From assembly GCA_008933995.1 (NCBI GenBank), contig WARS01000029.1, positions 7,316,332-7,380,331 of the forward strand: a DNA stretch of 64,000 bases. The letters are read 5' to 3'. The notes under the pieces were generated by a model. The model had not been told where the DNA came from. It did no database searches and saw only the letters and a list, made by a program, of their open reading frames with translations. Source of the DNA: Datnioides undecimradiatus. Its lineage: Eukaryota > Chordata > Actinopteri > Lobotiformes > Datnioididae. Position numbers and translations under genes: made by a program. Positions 1 through 12,200 of this stretch are shown in pieces. Each line of letters starts with the position of its first letter. The stretch's first letter is position 1.

Positions 1-419
1 TGTTTTAGGACCAAGCTTTTTCTTCTTCTCTTCCTCTAATTTAAGTTATGTGTCGTACACTCGGTCGTCCTGCCATCAGCAGAAGACGGACTCTTTTTCT
101 ATTCAATCTCCTCATTGTGTTCAGAGACATGCTACATGTCAGACCTTCTCATGAATTACAGGGCATTGGAAAACGTGTGTGAATAAAGTTAAACATATTA
201 CTGTCTGGAACTGAGTTGCCATGGAAACTAGGATTTTTAAATTATGTAAATACTGTATGGAAAAAAATCTCTAGAGCATCTTAAAAGGATGAAATGAGTC
301 ATTTGTGAGCAAAGATCTTCTACCAAACCGTAGAAAAAGAAATGTTTGTACATCTGCTGTTTGTCCCAAAATACAGGTTTTGTGATGTTGACATTTGATA
401 AAAATAAATGTGCTCATGC
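1..419. other. Intergenic or unassigned sequence left of rfx2
   Basis: No coding exon is recognisable here. Plus-strand AATAAA hexamers occur near 182 and at 403-408, so the 3' end of an unseen plus-strand transcript is possible but unproven. A near X-box lies at 215-228. Confidence 0.4.
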
Positions 420-1613
420 GTTTCTGGTTTACACCAATTTATTACACGTTGTGACCAAGTACAAAATACAGCTGAACTATGCAGTTTATTACAGACCATC
501 ATCTGTCCTTGGGCTAGTTAAAGTGTAGTCAAGAACAGGTTTAAAAATGCACAAAAATAAGGGTTCAGTATACTTGTAAGAAGAACCAAATCTAGTTCAA
601 TAAAAAATAATCCTCCGCCAAAAATCTAAAACAGCCTTACAAAACATTACAAAGTACACACAGAAATAACTTTTTTTTTTCCCCAAAGCACTTGAAGGCA
701 AATTACTGTGACAGGCACAAGTTACAAATAGCCTTAAATAACTCAAGCTTAAGGATTCTCATCGCTACGACAAAATCATCCGAGGGGCGAACAAGGAGGA
801 GGGACAAAGAAATCAACCAAACCAATTTCAACACAAGGCTGATGTCAATCAAATCCGAATAGTTCATATAAATAGAAATTTCTCTTGTGACAGTTTAATA
901 GCTGACTCAGGCGCAGCGGCACCACAGTAAATAATTGAGTTTCAATACATTGAACAATTGAGATTGGAAACAAATTTATCACACATGCTGTCTAATTAAT
1001 TACACATCAACGCATTTTCTTCTGATACTATGTGACCCACCAAGTACAGTGTGAGGAGAGAGAAGAGGCAAAGACTGAAGGCCACGGTGCACACACTTGT
1101 TACGCCATACAAAGATATATAGATATATATATATATAATTTATTATGGACAGATTCTTCAAATAACGCACTGAAATTTTCTATCTATTTCAAAACAGAAC
1201 ATAAGACTTTCATCTGAGTGACAGCATGAGGTCAAAGTATCTGAAGTCGGGGAGCGTGTGCCGGCTCAGACGCCAACGAAATCCTCTTTCTGAGTAGGGG
1301 TTTTGGTTTTACAGGTCCAACTGCTCTAACACGTATTGATTTATCCTCTTTATGTGAAATGTACAACCACTTTTATTTTTTAAATCAGGAAATGAGGCTT
1401 AATGAGATGGACCAGATTCCAGTTTAGGTTTTAAAATCCCATCTCCATTAAGTCTGGAGTCTTTGCCAACTCCATGGCAGCTCAGTAAGCTGCACACGAG
1501 ACTTAGTGAAAGCATCCAACCGAGGAGCTATGACAGGACTGAGACCACTCGTGGAGAACTATTTACATGAAAGGAAACAGGAGTGGGAGACACAACAGTG
1601 GCTACATTTTTTT

Positions 1614-1652
<39 letters not shown>

Positions 1653-2507
1653 TGCCTCATGTCATCTGGGCCAAACGGAGCACAGCATAGAAATCTATTG
1701 AGGTAAACAAACCAACATCTTACACAGGTAGCGTACTGATTTCCCTGCCTTCCTGACTGCTGCGAGACTACCGGGCCCTACAGAGCCACAACTATGGCTA
1801 AGCTGGTGGGAACGACTGAGGGAAAGGTCCTTTGGGTCAGTAGGTTGCATGTATGTTTTTTTTTTTTTCCTTTCTTGTGTGTGTTTGCTGCGAGCTGCAG
1901 CAGAGGCAACAAGGAGTGTACACACCTACACCTACTCAATGTTAAAGGTGCTTTGAATGTCTGAGGTTTGGAGACGATACATTCATACTGCGGTAGTAGA
2001 GGCACAGCTGAGGGACAGATAGACATCTGTAGTGGTGGTTTCAAAGTTAGCGATCTAAGGCACTCAAATGACACTATGGCACAGCTAGTTCAAATTTAGA
2101 AAAAAAAAAAAAAGAGAAGTAGAATCACAAACACCACACACCACCACTCAAAGGTACACATCCATCAAAAAGGTACTGCACAAAGTCATTCACAGTTGCA
2201 ACAAAAAGAGAGAGAAAATCAGACCTGTGTTACACCCCTGTGAGAAAAAAAATAAACAAAACAAGGAAAACAGATGTGAGCTTCCTGGGAGAAAGATTAC
2301 TGTCCTTATAAACCCAAGTGAGGGGAGGACTGACACTGCTACCTTCCTCTTTATGTACATTGCACACACTGACTGCAGAAGGACGCAGTGAGCTCGGCCC
2401 AAAAGCCCCTGTGTCCCAGAGGGCCCCGGAAGCCACTGTGGGGATCTCCTTTTTAGGGAGGGACGCTGGTCCTTGTGGCTTTGAGTGCGGCACGGTTCAG
2501 ACCTGAC
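420..2507 (-). other. rfx2: rfx2 3' untranslated region
   Basis: The sequence follows the rfx2 TGA at 2508-2510 and reads down to poly(A) hexamers. Minus-strand AATAAA sites are at 485-490 and 438-443, and the second predicts cleavage near 415-425. The UTR contains a 31-base poly-T/A run at 1617-1647 and a Pumilio-type TGTAAATA element on the minus strand at 1560-1567. The exact end is inferred from the hexamers only. Confidence 0.6.
1617..1647. repeat. Homopolymer run, 31 T on plus strand
   Basis: Uninterrupted T run, which is poly(A) in the sense of the rfx2 3'UTR. It is probably length-variable and a site of internal oligo-dT priming in cDNA libraries. Confidence 0.9.
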
Positions 2508-2629
2508 TCACATCTCCTGCAGAGGGTGGCTCATTTCGATCCTCTCTCTCTTCACAGCCGGTTCAGGAGGCCCCCTGGATGCATCAGCATCACTGCCAAG
2601 GTCACTCATCTCATCCGAGAAGGACGCAT
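2508..2629 (-). CDS. rfx2: rfx2 last coding exon 17 (residues 695-734 and stop)
   Basis: Reads [17 protein letters not shown] then [18 protein letters not shown] and TGA. The acidic tail and the VKRER motif match human RFX2 (VKRERSDPNHSLQGI). Confidence 0.93.
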
Positions 2630-5600
2630 CTAGTGGCACAGGGAGAGAGAGACTATTAAAATTGCGTTTAAAGCTACAATACAAATATGTCCCCACAACA
2701 TTAAGGTCAAACTATGGATTTTACATCACTTTACATTATGCTTTGGCTGTGTGTTTCTGATGTATTCATTCAGTCTAGATGCATCCTCTGATGTCCACAG
2801 CTGTTTTTCTGCTTCAGCTTGCCTTTACTTGGTTAAGCCATCATTGCCAACATAATCAGTATCACCCTGTTTGCTTTAACCTGACATCTCCACCTAGCAG
2901 GAGAGCGTCACTAATGAAAGCTTGCTGCAAGCCACCCGATAAGCTCTGGCTCTGAAAACCACAGTGCATCATGGGAATTCTCTCCCACAATGACAGTGTT
3001 AAGTGGTAATATTTAAAGAAGATATCACAGCTGATCAGAAAACTATCATGGGTTAAAAACCCCGGGGGCCCCAGAAACGCAGTTTGCTTTTTTAAAATGA
3101 GCTCGGTAACTTCACTCAATAATTGGGAGCTGGGAACTATCTTTAGCTTCAGTTTAATTCATGCCTGCGAATATTTCCAGCAGCAAGGTGGTGAATGTGG
3201 GATTGACTCAAAATAAACTGCAGTTCCCATGTTCAGCATAATGGAGTGTGGTGTAAGCCAGTGCAAAGTGAAGTGAGCGTTGTTGGGAAGGTTTATTAGG
3301 AATCAATGTGCCTGGTGCCACAGACTGGGAGATGAACTGTTACATGGTGGTTCTTGTCTTTTAGAGCCAGTTAGCCAGGACGTGACCTGAATGATACCAA
3401 AACTAGCTTTGTAAATAACAGACTTACCTTTCTCCATGAGTGATGGCATCATAGAGCTCAGGTCACTGAACTGTGATTCAAGAGATGAGACAGCATTAGT
3501 AAACATAAGTCAAGTGTTTTGAGCAGCCAGAGCAGTTTTTGATGATCTTCTTTCTCACCTCTCCCATGACTGCTATGGGAGTTTCTCCGGTGGCCTGCGC
3601 CACACGGTGCTCCACCAGGTAAAACATGTACTCATCATACAGCAGGCGAATCAGGTGGAAGGAGCCGAAACTGGCTGCACTACGCAGGGTCAGGTCTCTG
3701 ATCACCATGGAGCTACAGGAGGAAAAGACGGAGCAAAAATATTCTATTATCTAATCTAATCTAATTATCTAATATTCTAATATCTATACATTTTATATGA
3801 ATTAGCTTTTCCCCTAAAATTAAGGATTCACCAGACTGATGCAGTGATTTTCAGTAATAAACAGCCTCATTGTTCCCCCTAGTACCTGTAGAAGGACCAT
3901 TTGAGCAGGAACTGGCGTGCAGCTTTGGGGAAACTGGGGCTTCCCTGGTGAGGTTTCAGCACCTGAGAGACCACGTTGTCCAGCCAGGTAGCCCACTGGT
4001 CCAGAGAGCTCTGCTGCTGTAGGGTGACCTTAAAGTCCTGCTCCAGACGCTGAACCACGCTCTCATCACACTGACACACCCAAGATGCCTGTTCCTGTTA
4101 ACAAATGCACCCAAACCAAATCAGCATGAGACCACGGCACACGGCGAGAGATGGGAAACAGAGAGTCGATACATAGAGTCAGCACGTTGTGAAATGTGAC
4201 ATTTGTGATTTAAATAGCAATTCTTGGAGTAAAAGAAGAGGAAGAACTGTCGGAGTTTACCTGGACATTAGCAAAGTCCACGCGGTTGAGGTCAGAGAGC
4301 ATCTGGTTGATCTGGGAGGTGTTCTGGAGGACAGCACGGGCTGCCTGGGCCAAGTGGTTCAGGCTGGTGTAACGTCTCAGTGTCTGTGCAAAGGCACTGA
4401 CCACCGCCACCTACACCACAGAGACAGTTTTTATGTTTTGTTAACCAAACTGTCTGCACACTCTATGAGCACGAGAAACATTTTAAACACCATGAGGCAG
4501 ATACTTTATGTGGATCAGAGATTTTCTCATTACCTTAGTGCGGATAATCTCTTGGGGAAAGTTGGTCATGGCGTTAGTCAGCCAGCCCTCCAGACTCTTA
4601 GCAAAGTTACGAATGGCCTGAGTGAGAGTGCCTGAGACAACAGAGCAGCCTGGATTACAAACTGACTTTACTACATTCAGCTATCGAGAAAGCATCAACC
4701 AACTGTAAAACTGGAGAATCACATAACACTGCAACAGAATAAAAGGCCTGAATGTAATGTTGTGTGTGCTGTCGGGGTTTAAGGTTGCAAAGAGAAAATA
4801 CTGAGACAATTTAGCTGTGTTGCTATTTTTGTATTGCTTATGTTCTTAATAGAGCTTCACAGTTTCTATTTAAAATCAGAAATAAAAATATTAATAGTAC
4901 TGACTGGGAACAGGACGCAGGACATCAGGGATGAGGATCTCTACCAGAGCCTGGTAAAGGATGTGGTCACAGCTCCTCATCCATAGTCTGACCGGTTCAT
5001 ATTTACACAGAGCCACCAGCTTCTCTCTGGGGATCCCACCCTCCAGATCATCATCACTAAAAAAAAAAACCCAAATTGTAAACACTGCTGTCTTGCAGTA
5101 AATCTGTTTAAACTGACATGACAGTTCGGTAAATAGACTAAAAAAAAGACAAATTGTTGAACTACAATATTTATTTGAGGTAAGACATAAGAGTCAAGTC
5201 AATAGTAAGTTTCTTTTGAACATTATAGCCTCTGCTCTTCCTGTTTGTGTGATTTGACCTGTTGGGGATGGTGGTACTTCCGTCACTAGATGGCGGTGTT
5301 GAATACCAAAAGGTCTGCCAAAGTTTCTCAATGTAGTGGAACTGAAGGTTCACCACCACATCCAAAGTAGCCTGCAGGAGAGCAGCGAGGGAGGGAGGGA
5401 GAAGGGAGAGGGAGGGGGGATGAGGTGGAGGGACGAGAGGAGGGAAAAGAGAGGGAGGAAGGGGGGACAAAACATACAGAGCTGAGCCATGGCAACCAGA
5501 CACACAACAAAGTTTCTACAGGCAGGCAGGCAGGCAGCCTCTCGCTCACTCTGGGCCCTCCTGGTTAGACAATGAGCCAGCTTAAACACAGCACCCTGCA

Positions 5601-8600
5601 CATTAATCATCAGGAGGATCCTAAAGGCCACGTTCAGGCTTCATCTGGAGTTTTTCCCCTCTTTTTTTTTTAATTTAATTTCACTCATTTTGTTTTGTTG
5701 TTTTTTTTTTTTATCTCTGTAGCCTTTTGAAAGCAGATCAGTCTCACAGATTTATGCGTGCATTTGCCTCCTGTTTGTGACGAGGCGCTGACCTGAACTA
5801 ACCCATGTGACTTCCTCTTTCCTGTTCATATGCATGAGGCTCTTAGAAAGCTGAGTAGACTGCACACAAGTGAGCACTGCAAGGGCGCAAAAGGAAGCAG
5901 TGGTGAGCTGGCGATCTAAAAATGATAAACTAAAGAGAAAGCCATAAACTAATTCTAAAAAAAAACAACAAAAAAACAAAGAGGGTGAAAAAACCTCAGC
6001 CAGCACGCGTTAAAGTAAAAAATAAGAAGTAGCGCTGCAGAAGTTGTTTAGGACATTTAACAGAAGAAACGTCAGTCTGACTCCAGATGAGTCAGGGGTC
6101 ACACTCTTTTGTTTTTGGTCTCAAACAGTCCAGTATCTCCACAATGAGCGTCTCGAGTACAAGCCTACGATTCACACCGTGCCCACAGATTCTCTTCTCT
6201 CCCTATCTGGCAGGACGTGCACTTGCCGCTGGATCTTGTTACACAGCAGTGCAGACTTCAATCACATGATATGTTTTTGCTTCCTCTCCAGCCGTTGCCA
6301 TGGCAACCTTGTTTACGGTTGCCCCAAGCAACAGGTCAAACACAGAAACTCCAAAACAAAGAGGAGAATTCCCCATTCCCTCTAAACAAGAGCGTTTTGC
6401 CTCCGCAATTTTCTGGCCGCACAGGAAAACACAGCATGCCTTTGAAAAAAAAAAAAAAAGCGTGGAGGAGAAATAACACATGTTCACGTGCACAGTCACA
6501 GACAGACGAACAACCCGTGGCAGAGATTCCCAAATCTTTAACCCTTCACGTCTGCACACACATGACAAATACAGCAGTTTACAGCGTAATTTACTACACT
6601 CAAAGTTTTATTAAACAGCTAATCGTCTGTGGTTAAACACTGATTTAATGGTACAGCTGATACCTGAATATTTAGCTGTGTTGCCATGACATTAATGAAT
6701 ACAGCCCGACGGTGCATACAAATCTGTTTACAGCCCCGATCAATAAAAGACTAATTTAACCGCATGAAAGTAAAGTAAGACATAAGATAGTGTTTTACAC
6801 CGAGGCCAACTTGTTACCTTTATATGCACAGTAACTTTGAATGATGTCAATAAAAGTCTTGGCTAGTGTGTTAACAGGTCACTGATGGCTAAGAAAAACA
6901 AAAGGGGGAGGGGGGTGAAATGCATAAACATTAAACAGACAGAGGCAGTGAGGGCTGTGAGAGTGACAGAAATGCGCTGGCAGACAAAAACAGGAGCCCA
7001 TGTGCCTGTCCACACACAAGGCAACACAAAGGCTCGAGGGGAGGCCACCACAAAGACACCAAGATGTCCACCCAGCGCGCTGAAAGGTTAATTGGCATGT
7101 CTTGAAAGCTGCACAGAGATGAAAAGACGGCTGGAACAAAGGGAGCGTGGTGAGACTGGACAAGGGGAGGGCAGGGATAATATGATAAAGCCAGAGCTTC
7201 GCTGCTTTAATCACAGCCTCTCTCCTGCCTGAAAAGCCCCCAAATTTTAATGTTCGATATTATTTCTACTCCTCTCATTGCCAGCGTGTTTCATCCCGGG
7301 GGGTTATTCTTCTGCCTATGAGCGAGAGACTATGAATTATGCTCTGACAACCTCAGAAATGTCATTACGTAATACAGCATTTCTCCATAGCCCTTTCCTC
7401 ATACATTTTCCTAATACAGATCTTCATAGACAGAGCTGGACACCTGTTGACTGCAGCAGTTTGCTTCCATTGTGCTTCCTGTTTCACAGTGTGGATCTGT
7501 CCTTATTAAACCAGTTCACCCTGATAAGGCTGCCATTATTCTATATTTGTCTTCCCACTAAAAGTCCAAAACCAAAGTAAATCTCTTAAAACATGGATCA
7601 CAAATGTGCAGCAAGATTTTACACATGTTAAAAAGGATCATTGGCTTCTCTAAAGCAGCTAGGCACTGTGGATTTAAGTAAATATTACTCAAACAGGAGT
7701 AAATGGTGTATTTGTCAGGGACTATTTCCAGCAGCAGACTAATTCACATTCGGTGCTCCAGTGGGTAATTACAGCAGCAGGACGCAGGATCGATTCTAAA
7801 TAAATAAGAGCGCCACTGAGCACGGTAATGATTGAACATGTCACCCTGTGCAACAGTTCGTTCCATGTTTTTAATAGTTTTTGGACAAAAATGGAGGTTT
7901 TTGGCACAGAGGCACTAACTGTAACAGGTTTCAGATACACACACAATTAATTCTCAAAGGATCAATTGTTTCAGATTTTGGCCTTTTCTTGGAATGTACT
8001 TCAACATCGTATAAACAGGTCAACAGGTCAATATGAGATAATAGCTGATTCCATGTCGGTGCCATTAATATTTCCAGTTAAATTAGTGCCGGTTGTATTG
8101 TTACAGTGCCATTATTTCCATTATCTTTGGGACTGATGTCGATGGAAAAGAATGCTGTAATGCCTATTACCATGTTTTATGTGACAGCCACTATTTAAAC
8201 TGTACTTTTCTTTTGTTTTTCCGTCAAGCAAAACTCACATGTACACAGCACATGTGATGAATCTATAAATAACACTATACATAATTATATACATATACAC
8301 AACAACAAAGCCACCGATTCAACATCACGCTTCTACACTGGTCTGTACTTAGGTGGCACCTTTCTAGCCTTCTAACCAGTCAAGTGCTTTACAATGGATG
8401 TAAAGCACATTCATGTGGTCACCTATTTATACAGTGATGGCAGGAAATGAAACCAACATTCATACATTCACACATCGATAGAGCCACCATCAGTGGACAG
8501 TTTGGCACGCAGCCCAGAGGAGCCAGGGACTGCCGACAGTCAGACATTCAGGTGTGTTATGCACGTACTTGTTCATGTGGTCACAAGGTGAGGTGGGGAG

Positions 8601-9219
8601 CAGATAAGACAGGTCAGGTAAGTTCACTTCGTTCAGGATCTTATTTTGTTGGGGGTTTTTTAAATTTTCAAATTTGCAAGTTTCAGCCGCAACTGACACT
8701 GCCTCAACTTGAGGCAATGCACTGTTCTATTTGAGCCCTTTCACGCTGGTCAAAAACACCCACAGAGACATCTGGCTTTTGTCTTTAGTGCGAAAGGACA
8801 CAGTCTGCATGCAAGAGGAGACGGCGTGAACACTGATTTACTTATTGATACTGATTTTATACAATTATTACTTTTTACTATAACCCTTTCTTCCAGTGCA
8901 TTTGGTACACTGAATGTTATTTTAAATGTGACACCCCCAATATATTTACATGCTAATAATAAAGCAGTATTATATTTAGAATCAAGCCTCTGCTCAGAAT
9001 TGAAATATTTCTTTGAACTTTCCTTCAGTGGTGTTATAAAAAGGCGTAGTGCTGATGTGACGTACCTCGCAGTGGTCTCTGTAGAGTGTCTGCAGCTTCT
9101 TGATATCATTCATGTTGATGCGCTCAGGCAGAGGCTGGGTGCCCAAGTCGGGAGAGGGAAACGGAGGCAAGGTGTGGGACCTATCTGCATAAAGGAAACA
9201 CAAAGACAGGTGTCACTCA

Positions 9220-9266
<47 letters not shown>

Positions 9267-12200
9267 CACATGAATTCTGGACACAGGTAATATATGAAAA
9301 CTGTACGAGTAGATCATAGTGTAGGTAAAAACACATCCTGTGGATGACTTGGTTAATTGTTAATTTTAGAAATCTGATGGTTATTACGTGTGTTTATAAT
9401 GTATGTTTGAATAAAGATAATATGTAGTTGTGTCAAAAATGATTTTCCTCTAAGACCTATTTGGGGTAGGTGGGGAGTGTAAAACCCATTTGTGGACCAA
9501 CAGTTGTCGTGGCAGCCAACCAGCTCCCATTCTTACCTATGTACTGCTGGTGGTGTTGGCTCTGAGCAGCCACAGACTGCTCTGGAGTGCTGTTACAGTG
9601 CTGAGAGCTCCCACACAGGCTGTCAGACATACCGTCCACCTTCTGTAAAGGTTTGAACCTACACAGAAAAGAACAGGGACATGAGCGGCAAACCAGCGGG
9701 GGTTGAAAGGGCTAGGAAAACAGGACTACGCAGGTGTTCATTCCAATGAAAACCACAGAGATGACTCCCATTAGTGAAATACCAAGGGTGTGTTTAACAA
9801 CATTTGAAAACAGTTTGCAACACTTTGTGGTTTACTAATATGATTCTTCCCAGCAGTGCATAATGTTTTGCCTTTGAGATGAGTTTGCCCCAGTTTGGTG
9901 GGTGTGTCTGGGTGGTGAAAACCAATACATACACAGTGAAACTGCAATGGAGCGGTGATCTAAACTCACACACAATAGTATCAATGTCGTGTTTTTTGCA
10001 TCACCAATACGGAGTAACCTAAAACCCTCTCTGATTAAAAGTTTCTAGTCTGTTTAAAGATGTGGTCATATGTGTACTTTGTTGTACCTGTAGCCCCACC
10101 CAACATGATGTCACAGTGCACCAACACTCCCTGGAATAAACTTCTGCATCACTGCATTAAGGTCAACAAAAACTTTAAGGTCCTTAAGTTACTTTTTGAA
10201 CACACATTCTAACCTTTCCCACACAAAGAAAAGCACAAGCCAACAGGTCATTGAGTGAACCTCAGTTTCCATTTTAAAAGAACCAAGATAAGTTTACAGT
10301 GGCAGCACCAAAGGCTGCCACTTCCTAGTGTTTGGTTAAATTACTTGCAGTAAAAGATGGGTAAGAAAGAAAGACATTAGCAGCCATGAAAGAAAATGAA
10401 AAGGGCAAAGAACAAAGACAGAGGACTAAAGGATACAGCGGAGCAAGCAGCAAAGTGTGTGTATGACGCCAAGTTAGCTATCACGAGCTAAATGTCATAA
10501 ATAGCCAAATTACATTAAACACATGACCCTTATTCTAAAAAAGAAATCCACCAAAAACTATACAAACTAAACAAACATCAGACAAAATGTCAACTGATGA
10601 AATCAAAATTGGTGAAAGTGACAAATGTGACAGACAGACAGTCACAGGACAGAGAAAGGTGATGTGAGAGAGTTCTGACCTCTGTTTCTGGTGAACAGGC
10701 TGCTGCCTCATGGCCATGTACTGGGTGTCCTCCTGCAGCCGGTTAAGTGGTGAGTCTGGCTTCACCCGGATGCCATAGTAATGATACTTAGAGTTGCCTC
10801 TGGTAGAGTCAGTGAGAGAAAAGCCAGAAACCAGTGAAGAGGAGAAGACTTGCCATCAGTGTAATCACTATCATTATCCTCTTCCATCAGCAAGTCTCCA
10901 GTGCCTATAAGCATCATCATACTCGTCACATCTATAACGGTCACATGATTACTGTTATCAGCATCTTCAACTTCTGCAACAGCCCCTTCCTGTTTGTACC
11001 TGGTGCCGAGGCGACGGGTCCTCAGGCCCATGAAGACGGAGCGGATGAGCTTGCCAAAGGAGGCTGCGTTGACCGGATCCAGTTTCTGTTCCTGACAGTG
11101 CCGCAAGTAATGGTTATACAGGGAGCAGCGGGGCAGGCTCACTCCCTCCGCTGTCTCATAGTTGTCGAGCAGCCACTGCAGCTAAAAGACACACAGAGGA
11201 AGACACGGCGGCACAGTGAGCCCCAGTGGAAAAACTCTGCTGTGTGATAGTCACCTGGCCAGAAAATGAAGACGAGTTGTGCATCTTATTATCACATCAA
11301 AAGACAGATAACAAACACTGTCCTACACACGAACACACACACACACACACCACATGACCGTCTATTTTAGGAGGTTAAACACCAAAGGGACCATTGCACT
11401 CCTGCTGTGGCTTTGTTTAGGCCTTGATATTTTTGACTGAAGCAGTATGTGACTACAGCATAAGGAATGGCTGATTGAGTGAACACTCAAACATCTGAAG
11501 TGCTATTTATTCTATCAGACAAATCTCTGAGACAGTCACTGCTGAGGAGGAGGACACAGTCATAGCTTTGTCTCGAACAGCGCAATCATAAACAATCTGC
11601 ATAAAAAGCTCAAATGACCAATTTGCAAGCCAGGTTGAGAGCAAATACCGTACTCTGAATGCTGCTCATACAAATGATGTAAAGATTGTGACAGCTGAGG
11701 TTAAGACTTGGAACGTAGGCAAAGCATCTAAACCCGAAATTACCCATGTGAGGAAAATAGAAATACTACATGACTCTTCATCTGAATATGATTATAATTG
11801 AGTGACAGGCTCCCAACAAGGGGAAGGGTCACATTGAGTGCACATCTTGGTGTGTTTAGAAGTGAAATGAAAAGAAATCAATCAATTTAAGTTCATGCAG
11901 AGTATTAACAAATATATACCGGATGCCTCAGCAAAAGGTGATAGCAAATGCAAGTTCAGATCACTACTTGAAACAGTCAGTGGGACAGTGCAGAAGGTGA
12001 GCGGAGGTGAGCGAAGCTAGCAGTAGCTAGTGTGTTCAACTTTGCAGAACACGAGCTAAACACACTGCATCAATGTTCAGCTTTGATTTGCTTGTTTTCC
12101 ACTTTCTGTCATGTTCTTTTCAAAGAAAGTTCCTGGTTGACTTACATGGCTGTTGAGCAGGCTGCTTTTGTGACTTGCAATTCCTTCAGACTTTTGGAGG

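Larger units (their letters stand above)
5372..9065 (-). other. rfx2: rfx2 intron between exons 9 and 10, with regulatory-looking motifs
   Basis: A 3.7-kb intron. It contains a 90-nt polypurine tract (5380-5468), (CAGG)n at 5518-5535, two X-boxes at 6294-6332 and a dispersed teleost repeat at about 8345-8530. Open frames of 100-190 codons here show no family resemblance and are not called genes. Confidence 0.8.

Noticed and set aside
1617-1647. Poly-T run considered as the poly(A) tail of a retrogene or SINE
   Set aside because: No element body, target duplication or coding remnant flanks it.
4189-4635. 148-codon plus-strand open frame
   Set aside because: Antisense across rfx2 exons 12 and 13 and their intron; composition explained by the sense exons.
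6217-6636. 139-codon plus-strand open frame
   Set aside because: Spans intronic X-box motifs and an A-run; no coding resemblance.
8611-8626. DR4-type AGGTCA-GGTA-AGTTCA in an rfx2 intron
   Set aside because: Single short match in 64 kb with no supporting context; expected by chance.
8709-9290. 193-codon plus-strand open frame
   Set aside because: It is antisense to rfx2 exon 9, includes a translated (CA)n run, and matches no family I know.
10834-11247. 137-codon plus-strand open frame
   Set aside because: Antisense to rfx2 exon 6; no signature of its own.
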